From the NCBI GenBank assembly GCA_019321725.1, contig CM033116.1, forward strand, positions 13,348,841 through 13,412,840: a stretch of DNA of 64,000 nt, given 5' to 3'. The notes under the pieces were generated by a model that ran no database searches, was not told where the DNA came from, and saw only the letters and a list, made by a program, of their open reading frames with translations. The stretch is from Paulownia fortunei (lineage: Eukaryota > Streptophyta > Magnoliopsida > Lamiales > Paulowniaceae). Position numbers and translations under genes: made by a program. Positions 53,653 to 64,000 of this stretch are shown here, piece by piece (position 1 is the first letter of the stretch; each line of letters opens with the position of its first letter).

Positions 53653-56178
53653 GGCTATGGTTATGGTGGTGTTGGAAATGATGGGTGGGAGCATATAATT
53701 TTTCAGAGTTAAAAAAAGAATAGTTGGTATTGGTTGGCAATTTGTTTCCATTAAAGGAAAGATTCTTATGGTTTTGTTCTCTAATTGCTAAAAGTCAAAG
53801 CAGTCCCTCCCGACCATGTGACATTGTGGATTTCTGGCCACTCCGGTAAGCGTGTGCATCATATTCATGTGGCCAACCCTTTGCAACTTGCAATAACTTT
53901 TTTAATGCTAAATAATAAATATCTTTTCATATTCAAAAATAATAATAAATCTCTTTTTTCACTTATCAATTTTAATTTTAATTTTTTGGAATTTGGCTCC
54001 AATAAACAGTTAAGAGCACCTTTCAATGGAAAACGGCCAAAAAATTTTGTTTTTTATTCTGTGCTGGATTCTAAACTCTGTTTTTTTTTTATTATTATTA
54101 TTTTGCTTACATATATGTGTGTGTTATTTAAAAATATTGAGCCCTTGTGGCAAAAGATTCACCCATTTAAATATATAAGAGTATTGCTTTCATAATAATA
54201 ATGATAATAATAATGGAAGGGATTCTAAATTCTGAATTGGAGGATAAAATTGTAGATTTTTCTTGATTTTCAAACCAAGAATACCATGGAAGAAATTTGA
54301 CAATTGAAAGTTGTTGCATATTGTCTTGAATCTTGGATGATAATAAATAGGAGAGTCTCCTTTCTCAAAATAAAATAATTGCTAGCCAACTGTTGAAACA
54401 TGTAAATATTTTTCTTTTTTCTTTTTTCTTTTTAGCATAAAATTAGCGTGTTTGGTGTCTGTTTTTATAGTTTCAAGATTTTATTTAATAATGATAATAT
54501 AATCTGAATAATACTTCTTTATTGTGTTATGTTCATTATATTTCGTAAATATATAATTTTAGTTGATATAATTGAGAGTACAAAAATGAATCAAATTAAC
54601 TCAATTAAGACTCAACCCTATTCTCATTTTTTTTTCAAACTCAATTTTGAGTTTATTGAATTTGAATTTTTAAACAAGTCAAGTTCAAATTTAAATTAAT
54701 TATTGTAATTATATTGATGATGAGTTAGAGCTTGATATAGCTCGATCGATAATGAGTCAATTAAAGTTTGACGAATGTGATTCAAGAATGAAAGTCGGGT
54801 TAATTTTAAGTGCTTGATGAACTTGAGGTCCACCTCAAAATTTTAAAATGAGATGGAGCTTGATTTTGCATCTTTATAGAGCTCAATTTGAACTCTTATC
54901 TTTTTTCATTAGACAGTTTGGTTTGCAACCTCCCCAATTATTGAATTCTGGTTCCAGCCCTAAGCAAGTGACATTAGACTTGTTTCCTCTCTCAATTACT
55001 ATAATAGTCAATTACATGTTGTGAGTACAAATTCATAAATGCTATGCCTTTTGGCATTGTTTGACTTAGGTTATTGCCTACATGCGCAAGTTCCTTTTTT
55101 TTTTTTTTTTTTTTTTTGGTGGGTAAGGATTTTTTTTTAAAGGTAAACCTAGAATCACAAGTTTTTGTAAAAATTGTTTATTTTAATCACCAAAAGGAGT
55201 TGGGATGTGAAAATTATAAAAATCTTATAACTTCAAAATTCATTTGATCATTTTTTCACTTAATTTAGGCTTCATCTGATCAAACTAAATAAATTTACAT
55301 ATCTACTGCGCTTTCATTTTTTATTTTTGTGAGTTTTCCTGTTTATGCTTATTGCATGATTCATCCTAATGCTATCTGTAATCTTTTCAACACAAATGTT
55401 ATTTCAATAGAAATCAGGATAAGCCAGATGAAATTCTTCTTATTAGTTATTAAGTCTTTAAATTCAATTTTACTAATGTAATCTTCGTTAAGAGTTCCGG
55501 TAATTCTCTTTCAAGAATAAGTTTTAGGAATAGCTCAGCGTATATAGCTCAAATCTCATGTTTTTTTTTTTTTAATTTCTCTTCATTTATATTTTTCATA
55601 TATTCATGTATTTTCCATATTCATTCTAATTTAGACCAAGTAATAATTGAAAAATTCCTTTTACTGATAACATTCAAATAAATTATACAGATATCTATTG
55701 GGAAATTTGGGGATATGCAAACCTTACAGTAACCGGAACTTATTATGTATTCTGATATATGGTGGGGATGACAATTGAATCCATTTATGAGGCCTAACTT
55801 TAAGAAGGTCAGAGTTCTAATTTCTATGAGCTAAATACTATGAAAAAGAAATTGAAAAAAAAATCCAAAAATAAAGATCATACTTTCACACTACACTTGA
55901 AATTGCCTTGGCAAATATCCAACTTTACCTATACAAGTAAATTTTCCAAAACTAAATGCATAAAATACCTACAACATGTGCAAACCAAGTAGAGACAATG
56001 ATTTTGGGCTACCTTCATGTATCTTTAGTGCCTTGGGCCCAATGAAAACGGTCGATTACCATCGATTACGGTTTCTTTTTGGGCTGGAGAACCACTTGTG
56101 GCCCATAGTTGAAGGACTAAAGTCTAAAATCTTGTGGGAATTGCACAAACAAGAAGAACCTTAATTATGGTGTGATTT
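51317..56178. other. AT-rich intergenic DNA upstream of the laccase 3' end
   Basis: No gene recognised. Contains T tracts (for example 55097-55119), an (AT)n run at about 53623-53649, and purine-rich stretches near 52830-52925. The final 200-300 bases probably include the laccase 3' UTR (minus strand). Confidence 0.45.
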
Positions 56179-56309
56179 TCAGCAATTGGGCAAATCAGTA
56201 GGAGGTGGTAGAAGAGACTCATTGGGCCCTTTGCCATTGTCCACAACAAATGCCATCTTAAGTCCCCATGAAGTGTGTACTTCTAGGTGGCAATGCAAAA
56301 ACCATATTC
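56179..56309 (-). CDS. Laccase, terminal exon only
   Basis: The minus-strand exon has an AG acceptor before 56309 and stop TGA at 56181-56179. It encodes 42 residues plus part of a split codon, starting [11 protein letters not shown] and ending PPPTDLPNC. The HCHxxxH motif holds the last copper ligands of plant laccases (multicopper oxidases, secreted, oxidising monolignols and phenolics); the Cys and following His serve the type 1 site, with Leu at the axial position. The intron phase fits the usual Gly codon before this motif. The other exons would lie at higher coordinates, but retroelement C begins 188 bp upstream and runs past the window edge, so it is unknown whether the rest of the gene survives. 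Confidence 0.88.
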
Positions 56310-56497
56310 CTACAAATTTCATTACAAAGTTATAAAGTGAGATAAAAGTAAAAAAATATCATTAATAACCTTGTCTGGTGCAATTGCGAACAATCATGAA
56401 GTTGGGGTTTCCAAATCAACACTAGAAAATGATGGTTTTGGAACTTGAATCGATTTTTCATACATTATTAAGTTGCATTATTACTTTCACATGTAAC
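56310..56497 (-). other. Remaining part of the last laccase intron
   Basis: Between the laccase acceptor and the LTR of element C. Ends with GTAAC (56493-56497), the presumed left target duplication of C. Confidence 0.55.
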
Positions 56498-58694
56498 TGT
56501 TAGAGTAGGATGCCCAACGTTCCAATTAGATTGGGTGTATTATACTCTTTTACTTTTGTAAAGACAATTTTATTGGGAATCATATTAATAAAAAGGCATT
56601 TTCTTTATCTTATGTGTTGCATTTTTTTTTTCTGCACATTAGATAAAGTCCTTAAACAAATTTAGCTACAGGGCATGGTCGCGCATATGATGGCGATCAT
56701 GGAACATGCCTTTAAAGGCTTTGGTCTTAAATAAGTTTCGAGTTGAGAGCTTTTTGAGATGGGACATCAAATAGCTCAATAAGACTCGTACATATAATGC
56801 ATGCTCGTGAGACGAGGATGTCACATTCCATTGGCATTAGCGTAGAGACGTAAGTGCATATATGTGGGTGCTTGTTAGGGAACAAGTACACCGAATATGG
56901 CCCGCAAGAAATTCTTAGTTAGAGGCTTTGCCCGTCGAAATAAGAATTTCTGTGTTGCGATAGTACACGACTAGTCCTCAAACTTGAGGCACGATGGTAG
57001 CCTTGTGTGCATCTTGCATCACTTTGATATATCTTCTAATTGCTTGACAATCACAAAGGGGGTATGTTGGGTGTTGCACTGGTGTGCATGGAGGTTTGTC
57101 AGTGGCCAACATAGAATTCGACACTTATCTTTTTAAATAAGGGAATCTCATGTGTTTTCATAGTTCGTGATTCAAAGACCTTGGCCAAGGTAGTATGAAT
57201 TGTGATTCATCAAGAATAATTGGAACTTAAAATGGAATCACAGTTATTGAATCATTTAGGGTTTCGACTTATAATTCATGCCTTAAATTCAATCAGGAGA
57301 TTAGCTGTCGAAAGGACCATACGTGTATGGTACTCGCAACTGAAATATTTTACTCGCTATTTCACCTAACACTAGTTTGCCATGATTACTTGCTAGGTGT
57401 TTTCATGGATAGTGAGGTTCTTGGAATTAAGGAGTTGATTCCAAGCGGAATAATTAATTGGAATAATTGTTATTCATAATTTGCAAATGTTGCAAACCCA
57501 CTACTAGCTTAGTAGTGAACCTAAGAGGGTCACACATCTTTATGGAAAGTAACATTTTTAATTTTAGATTTTATCCAATGGTTGGAAATTAATTAATTAA
57601 TACTGATCAATTAATTAATTAAGGGTTTTATTTCATTTAATGGTTAAATTAAATTATTCAATTAAGTAATTGGATTATTTAATTGGACCTAATTTGATTA
57701 GGAAACCCAATTGGAGTAAATTAAATTAATCAATTGGATTGATTAAATTGGGATTGAATCAATTGAATTGATTTGGGGATTTTTGAGTTCAAGCCCAAAA
57801 TAAATGTGGATCACTTAAAAACCCCACTAAAGTATGAAAAGAATAAATTAAATAAATATAATTTATTTAATTAATATATTTATAGATAAATAAATATAGT
57901 GACCAATTTTATGGGATAAAATAGGCCACTAAGATTTAATATAATTATAGTATATATATATATGATATATATCTATCTTGATATTATTTGAAGAGTTCAA
58001 ATTAATATCAACAATGTATGTAGACAATTTTGATGATTAATGTAGTCTCAAATTAGTCCACATACAATAAGAGAGAGAAAAGAGAAGAGTTTTTGGAAGA
58101 TTTGGAATCCTTCAAGATAAGGTTTTGCAGTAGTTCAAAATTGAACAACTTTTCAAGAGTTGGAAAAGGATTAAAATTTTCAGCCCTATATATATGAGGG
58201 ATGAAAATTACATAATTCAATTCAAAAATTTGAGCAAAAAATATTTTGTTTAAAGTCTTCTATTTTTACTCTCCAAGAAAAGAAAGAAAGAAAAAGAAAA
58301 TCTTGTTATTTTCTTCATATTATTGTTTCAAAAACTTAATGAATCAATCTTTATTATTCTTGAAAATATAGTCCGGTTCTAGATTAGTAAACAATTAAAA
58401 GGATACTAGCGAATCCTTTTGATTGGTGTTGCTATTCCGTATTGTGGACCTGATAGAGGGGAGACACTTGGATCCCTGCGAGTTCTGATAGTTCAGGATA
58501 AGCAATTGATTGCTTCATTCCCTACAACAACCGGAGTGCACGAAAGGTATAATTCGATTTTATATTTATTTATATATTCAATTGAATAAACACGATCGTT
58601 ATAATCACTTTTGAATCAAAGGGGTTAAATTTATATTTGATAAAAATTTTAATTTTCCGCTGTGTATACCCCTACGATTATAGCGAACCCAACA
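56498..58694 (+). mobile_element. 5' LTR of element C (2197 bp)
   Basis: TGTTAGAGTAGGATGCC to CGAACCCAACA. This is long for a copia LTR. It contains two TTAATTAATTAA blocks (57589-57600 and 57611-57622) and an (AT)n run near 57951-57970. Confidence 0.9.
58187..58196 (+). promoter_or_regulatory. Likely LTR promoter TATA block
   Basis: TATATATATG in the context CAGCCC...AGGGATGAAAATT. Kept in the A piece (near 14418) and in both B LTRs, in an otherwise variable region. If it is the TATA box, transcription would start about 30 bases downstream, leaving an R-U5 of around 470 bases. Confidence 0.5.
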
Positions 58695-58695
58695 G

Positions 58696-58708
58696 TGGTA
58701 TTAGAGCC
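58696..58708 (+). other. Primer binding site of element C
   Basis: TGGTATTAGAGCC, one transition away from the initiator-Met tRNA complement, one base after the LTR end. Confidence 0.85.
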
Positions 58709-60357
58709 ACGATTTCGCTTATTTAGTGAATTTTGGATTTATGAATACATGTTTTTAAATTGTTTAAATTCATGTTAATTATGTAAAATTTGATTTTGCA
58801 TATTTTTAGAAATTTTTAATTGGAATAATTTTAATTGCTTATTTAAATTGTTTAAATATGAAAAATATAAAAAAAAATTTGATGACACGGGCGTCGGGTG
58901 TCAGACACCCGACGGCTGCGTGCGCAGGCACCCGACAGCGAGTGCCGGCGCGCCCACGGGCGCCCGTCACCCGACACCCGTCGCCCGGCGCCCGGCACCC
59001 GTCCCCCGTCACCCGACAGCGGGCGCTGGGCGCCCGGCTGTGCATACGGGCACCCAGCGCGCTCTCGACGGGCAGCAGTGGTGCTGCTCGTCGTGTCGTT
59101 CCGGGTCTATTTTTTTTTTTATTTTCTGGAATATTAAATTAAATGGTAATTTTAATTATTTTGAAAAATATTTTTTCAAAGAAAAATTATTTTTCAAACA
59201 ATTAAAAATTATACCAAGTTAAAAGAAAAATTACGTTTAATAATTTGGTAAATTTACATGTTTTGATAATTACATATGATGTTAATTATGAGCATGTATG
59301 GGATGATCATGAGTCAATGAACCAATGTGATTGGTTTTATTTAATATTTTTGAATTTTAAAATGGGGCTTGCGAGCCTCTTATTTCATTTATGTAAGTTA
59401 TTTTATTTTCTGTAAAGAGAGTAGAATAGATGGTAAGGTTTTTCTTTTTCTTTGGAAGACGAAGGAGAATAAAAAAGAAGGCCCATGTTTGTATGAGATA
59501 CAATTATGTAATAAAATAGGTTCTATTCCATTTTATTACCCTTAGACTGACCTTAGGTTCATTTTTGGCTCAAATGGACTGCATAGAGTTCATGATCATC
59601 CATTTATTTAAGTATGTATTAGATGCATGCTTAGGATTTTATTTAATGCTTTTATACTTGCGGAATGATATTATGATGTCATGCATTAAATAACCAACCT
59701 AATTTAAATTATGATGAGGTCTTGGATAAAATTAAACCCCACTTAATTTACTAAAATTAAGTAAATTTTTTTTGAAAATTCGATTTTAAATAAAAATGGA
59801 CAAGTTAGGTAGGACCTATTGTTCCATGCCTACCATCAAAGATAGAGACATGACGACCGCTACTGCACTTGATCACTGACCATGAGTCGTGGGGTGGTCT
59901 TTGTTTGGAAAGCTGTGATCTCTACCAAGCATTGAGATGCTAGTGGGATGGAATCGTCATTATGGCTATGAGTCGTGGGACATCTTGATGCTCTATATAC
60001 ACGAATGTTTGATGGGTATTGTTTGACACTTAGTACCATATGGGCTCATAAAATTGGGGTATATGAGAAGAGGTGAGGTAAAACAAACTTGAGGGTTGTA
60101 TAGTGATACAATCGTCAAAGAGTTGACTACCGATAAAAATATTTAATGGGCTCATAAAATTGGGGTGTGAAATATTTCCATTGGACCTCAAGCTCACTAG
60201 GAAATTTGATTTCCCGAAATTCCATTAGGGGTGATGGAATTCGAAAAAAAATAGTGGGAGACATTTAATATTAAAGACCTTATATTAAATAAATATGTTT
60301 TTCCCATAGTTTACTCATTTTCTGCTTCGTGCATGTTTCGTAGATTATTCTACTAAA
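58709..60357 (+). mobile_element. Leader of element C
   Basis: About 1.65 kb between primer site and gag ATG, collinear with the leaders of A and B. Apart from the GC-rich block it is AT-rich and has no supported ORF. Confidence 0.75.
58884..59107 (+). repeat. GC-rich, repetitive leader block of element C
   Basis: About 220 bases of very high GC made of CACCCGAC, CGGGCGCC and GCCCGTC-like units, in otherwise AT-rich DNA. Contains a perfect 21-base palindrome at 58893-58913 (arms GTCGGGTGTC / GACACCCGAC around one A). B has a shorter version at 22136-22245; A has lost it. ORFs across it are compositional artefacts. Confidence 0.8.
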
Positions 60358-63300
60358 ATGACAAAGAATCCACTTGCAACAATCCTTGAACAAAACAAAT
60401 TAACTGGACCTAACTTTGTCGATTGGCTAAGAAACCTGAAGATAGTTCTTTAGTCGGAGAAGATGGCATATGTCCTAGACACTGCGCCTCCTTCGGTACC
60501 ACTGAAGGATATTACTTCAGAGGATTATGCAGATTACTTACGTCATGTTGATGATAATCTGCAGGCTCGATGCTACATGCTGGCATCGATGTCAAATGAG
60601 CTGCAGAGGCAGAACGAGGATCAAGATACTGCTTATGGGATCCTCATTCACCTATAAGAGTTGTATGGTGAAAGAACTCGGCAGACGAGATATCAGATCT
60701 CAAAAGAGCTTTTCAGATGTCGTATGACTGAGGGCTCTTCAGTCCATGATCATGGATTGAAGATGATAGCCCTTATTGAAAGGTTGGCGTCCCTTGGAGT
60801 CGTTATGGAGAACGAACTCTATACGGACCTTCTACTGCAGTCTCTGTTTCCATCATTTGACACCTTTGTTGTCAACTTTAACATGCACAACATGGAGACT
60901 AGTCTCTCTGAGCTTGTGAACATGTTAAAGATGGCTGAGTCCACCATGAAAAAGGATAAGCCGGTTCTGCTTGTTGGATCTTCTTCCGGATCAAAGGCTA
61001 AAAAGTCCAAGAAAGGAAAGAAGAAAGGAAAGGGTTCCTCTAAACCCAACAAGTTGAAAGCTAAGGGCGGTGTCAAAAAGGTTTCTTCTCAAGCCAATGA
61101 CAAGTGCCATTACTGCGGCAAACCAGGGCACTGGAAGAGGAATTGCAAGGGATATCTTGCAAGCCTGAAGAGTTCAGGTATATATTTTGTTGAAGTTAAC
61201 TTGCCGGTTATCAATACTTCTTGGGTATTAGATACCGATTGTGGCTCACATATTTGCAATAATTTGTAGATGATGGCAAGAAGTAGGAAGCTGGATGGAG
61301 GAGAAACGGTCCTTAGGATGGGAAATGGAGCAAGAGTTGCTGCATTAGCTATAGGGACCGTGAATCTGGCTTTAGAGAATGGTTATGTAATAGTTTTAAA
61401 TAATTGTCTTTTTGTTCCAGATATTATTAAGAACATTATCTTTATTCCAGTTTTGGATAGAGAAGGTTTTAGATTTACTATTGAGAATGGAAATTGTTCC
61501 ATTTTCAAACGTTCTGATTTTATATATTCTGGTTCTTTGATGAATTGTTTATATACTATTACTCCCCATAACCCCATTTTCACAATTCAACAAAATAAAA
61601 GAAAATTAGATAATCATAGTTCAATGAGCCTGTGGCACGCAAGATTAGGACATATTTCTGAGAAAAGGATTAACAAATTGGCACAATTGCTTGATCTAAC
61701 GAAAGAGCAAGAACTACCAACTTGTGAATCCTGCCTCAAAGGAAAGATGACCAAATCTCCATTTGTTGGACAAGTGGAGCGAACCAAGCATCTATTAGAT
61801 TTGATCCATACAGATGTATGTGGGCCACTAAATATTAGTGCCTGTGTGAACTATAACTACTTCTTACCTTTTAAGGTACAAGTCTGAAGTATTTGAAAAG
61901 TTCAAAGAATTCAGAACTGAAGTAGAGAAACAAACTGGATTAAGTATAAAAACTCTTCAATCTGATCGAGGAGGTGAATACTTAAGCACATAATTTTTAT
62001 ATTATCTAAAAGAGAATGAGATTCTCTCACAGTGGACTCCTCTTGCTACTCCCCAACTCAACGGAGTTGCGGAACACATGAATCGAACCTTGTTAGACAT
62101 GGTTCGATCTATGATGAGCTTCACTTCATTACCTTTTTCATTCTGGGGCTATGCCTTAGAAACGACGACATACCTATTAAATAGGGTGCCATCCAAAGCC
62201 GTGCCCAAAACACCATATGAGATGTGGTATGGAAAGGCACCTTCCTAAATACCTTAGGGTATGGGGGTGGCTGCTTATGTGAAGCAGCTAGTGGGAGATA
62301 AGTTTTCTGGGGCTATGCCTTAGAAACGATGACATACCTATTAAATAGGGTGCCATCCAAAGCCGTGTCCAAAACACCATATGAGATGTGGTATGGAAAG
62401 ACACCTTCCTATAAATACCTTAGGGTATGGGGATGTGCTGCTTATGTGAAGCAGCTAGTGGGAGATAAGTTGGATATGAGATCCAGCTTATGCAAGTTTG
62501 TGGGGTATCCAAAGGAGTCTATTGGATACTATTTCTATGATGCCACGGAACAAAGGGTGTTTGTTTCGAGGAATGTTACCTTCCTTGAAGAAGAATTTCT
62601 TTTAGATGGAAGTGGCAATGTCGTAGAACTTGAAGAGGTTTAAGACCACATAACACCCCAAATGACGCAGTAAATGGTACACCAGCTGATGCTGGATCCT
62701 CTAAGGCACAATCTTTTCGAAGATCTGAAAGGGTCTCAAGGGTACCTAAGAGGTACAACTTATTGTTAGAGAACAAAGAAGAGGGACTCCCATTGGATAA
62801 TGATCCAAGAATCTATGGAGAGGCGATGTCTAACATCAACTCGAAGAAGTAGCAAGAAGCTATGCAGTCCGAAAAGGGCTCTATGTACTCCAACAAGGTA
62901 TGGACTTTGGTGGACCCAACACAGAGAATTGTTCCCATTGGCTGTAAATGGGTCTACAAACGGAAGCTTGGAGTAGATGGAGAGGTAGCGACCTATAAGG
63001 CAGGATTGATAGCAAAAGGTTATACTTAGCGACATATAAGGCAAGATTATGAGGAAACTTTTTCACCAGTAGCGATGCTTAAATCCATACGGATACTGTT
63101 AGCTATATCTGCATATTATGACTATGAGATATGGCAAATGGATGTGAAGACCGTTTTTCTTAATGGAAATATTAAGGAAGAGATCTATATGAAGTAGCCA
63201 AAAAGTTTTATATCCAGCGGGAGCGAGCAAAAGGTTTGCAAGCTCCAGAGATCCATTTATGGACTCAAACAAGTTTCGAGGAGTTGGAACATCCGGTTTG

Positions 63301-64000
63301 ATGAAACGATCAAAACGTTTGACTTTCATAAGAACCGAATGAACCATGTGTCTACAAGAAGGTTAGTGGGAGTGCAGTTACATTTGTTGTGCTCTACGTT
63401 GATGACATCCTACTCATTGGGAATGATGTAGGGATGTTGCAGTCAACGAGGATTTGGTTATCTAATCAGTTTTCCATGAAGGACTTAGGAGATGCATCTT
63501 TTATCCTAGGGATAAAGATCTATAGAGATAGATCCGGAAGGATGATCGGACTATCCCAGTTCATGTACATAGACAAAGTGCTAAAAAGGTTTAGCTGCCT
63601 ATGAGTCATGGGGTTTCACTCTCTAAAGTTATGTCTCCTAAGACACCTGAAGAGAGAGAAAAGATGGCTCGCATACCTTATGCTTCTGCAATAGGGAGCA
63701 TAATGTATGCAATGTTATGTACAAGGCCTGATATAGCACATGCTCTGAGTGTCACGAGCAGATATCAGTCCAATCCAGGAGAAGAACACTGGAAAGCCGT
63801 TAAGATGATCCTCAAGTACTTGAGAAGGACTAAGGATATCTTTCTGATATACGGCAATGGAGAACTAAAACTGGAGGGATATACAGACTCTAGTTTTCAG
63901 TCCGATATAGATGACTCAAAGTCCATGTCCGGATACATATTCACCTTGAATGGTGGTGCGGTCAGTTGGAAGAGTTCCAAGCAAGAGACGACTGCAGACT
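60358..64000 (+). pseudogene. Decayed copia gag-pol of element C, cut by the window end
   Basis: Gag ATG at 60358. The order gag, CCHC knuckle (near 61105-61148), protease, integrase, RT, RNase H (running off the window) is clear. Stops include TAG 60451 and TAA 60655 in gag and TAG 61267 after the protease motif (Asp-Thr-Asp here instead of Asp-Thr-Gly). A 37-base deletion near 61867 removes the second catalytic Asp region of integrase. More stops are TAA near 61990, TAA at 62641, TAG near 62850 and 63197, and there is a deletion near 63590 in RT/RNase H. A 164-base tandem duplication lies in integrase. Most stops are CAG to TAG or CAA to TAA relative to A. No active product is expected. Confidence 0.9.
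62141..62470 (+). repeat. 164-base tandem duplication in element C integrase
   Basis: 'ttctggggctatgcc' starts at 62141 and again at 62305; both units run to 'gtgggagataagtt'. The units differ by a few substitutions and small indels, so the duplication is not recent. A and B have one copy. Confidence 0.9.

Larger units (their letters stand above)
56498..64000 (+). mobile_element. Copia element C, 5' part, continuing beyond the window
   Basis: Complete 5' LTR, primer site, long leader and gag-pol to the start of RNase H. Same family as A and B, opposite strand. The right end, the 3' LTR and the second target duplication lie outside the window. Confidence 0.9.

Noticed and set aside
53785..54195. 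136-codon ORF in the intergenic region
   Set aside because: Low-complexity Asn/Phe/Leu from AT-rich DNA; no motif.
58884..59107. GC-rich island as foreign DNA or a CpG-island promoter
   Set aside because: It lies in the leader of a retroelement and has a homologous shorter version in B at 22136-22245, so it is part of the element.
58839..59222. Four overlapping ORFs on both strands across the GC-rich block
   Set aside because: They come from high GC and few stop codons in a repetitive leader; no motif, and the block is short or missing in sister copies.

Overview
The window is nuclear DNA from a flowering plant, most likely a eudicot. It is strongly AT-rich, its host genes have many GT-AG introns, it holds plant-type gene families (GH3 beta-glucosidase, DIVARICATA-like MYB, laccase), and about half of it is Ty1/copia and Ty3/gypsy retrotransposon sequence using an initiator-Met tRNA primer site. 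I cannot name the species.

Layout. 1-2553 (+): last exons of an unrecognised acidic, Ser/Glu-rich protein gene. 2710-26926: a nested retrotransposon complex. The outermost element (D, +, copia) appears to run from a 5' LTR fragment at 2710 to a 3' LTR ending at 26926, with near-matching 5-bp flanks (TTTAT/TTTAC). Inside it lie an old copia of another lineage (F, minus, 3196 to about 7877), a gypsy-derived insertion with inverted ends (G, 4232-5931, flanked by TTATC), a rearranged copia (A, mainly minus, 7883-14929, flanked by AAGAC) and another copia (B, minus, 16682-24661, flanked by GATAC/GTTAC). A, B and the right-hand element C belong to one family with LTRs of about 2.2 kb.

28123-38668 (+): a nine-exon GH3 beta-glucosidase/exo-glucanase gene, with a one-base frameshift near the normal start, a hAT-type MITE in intron 7 and a Trp-to-Ser change beside the catalytic Asp. 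42191-43461 (-): a two-exon DIVARICATA-like MYB factor. 43462-56178: about 12.7 kb of AT-rich intergenic DNA with microsatellites and one small non-autonomous LTR element (50603 to about 51316). 56179-56309 (-): the terminal exon of a laccase. 56498-64000 (+): copia element C, inserted just upstream of that exon, probably in the last laccase intron, with a complete 2.2-kb 5' LTR, a tRNA primer site, a GC-rich leader and a decayed gag-pol running off the window.

The host genes are unrelated: two wall-related enzymes (GH3, laccase), one transcription factor and one unknown. The most unusual signals are A and G. Both are flanked by exact 5-bp duplications although their ends are not a normal LTR pair, which suggests that integrase inserted rearranged cDNA. 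I found no tRNA or rRNA gene and no CRISPR array.
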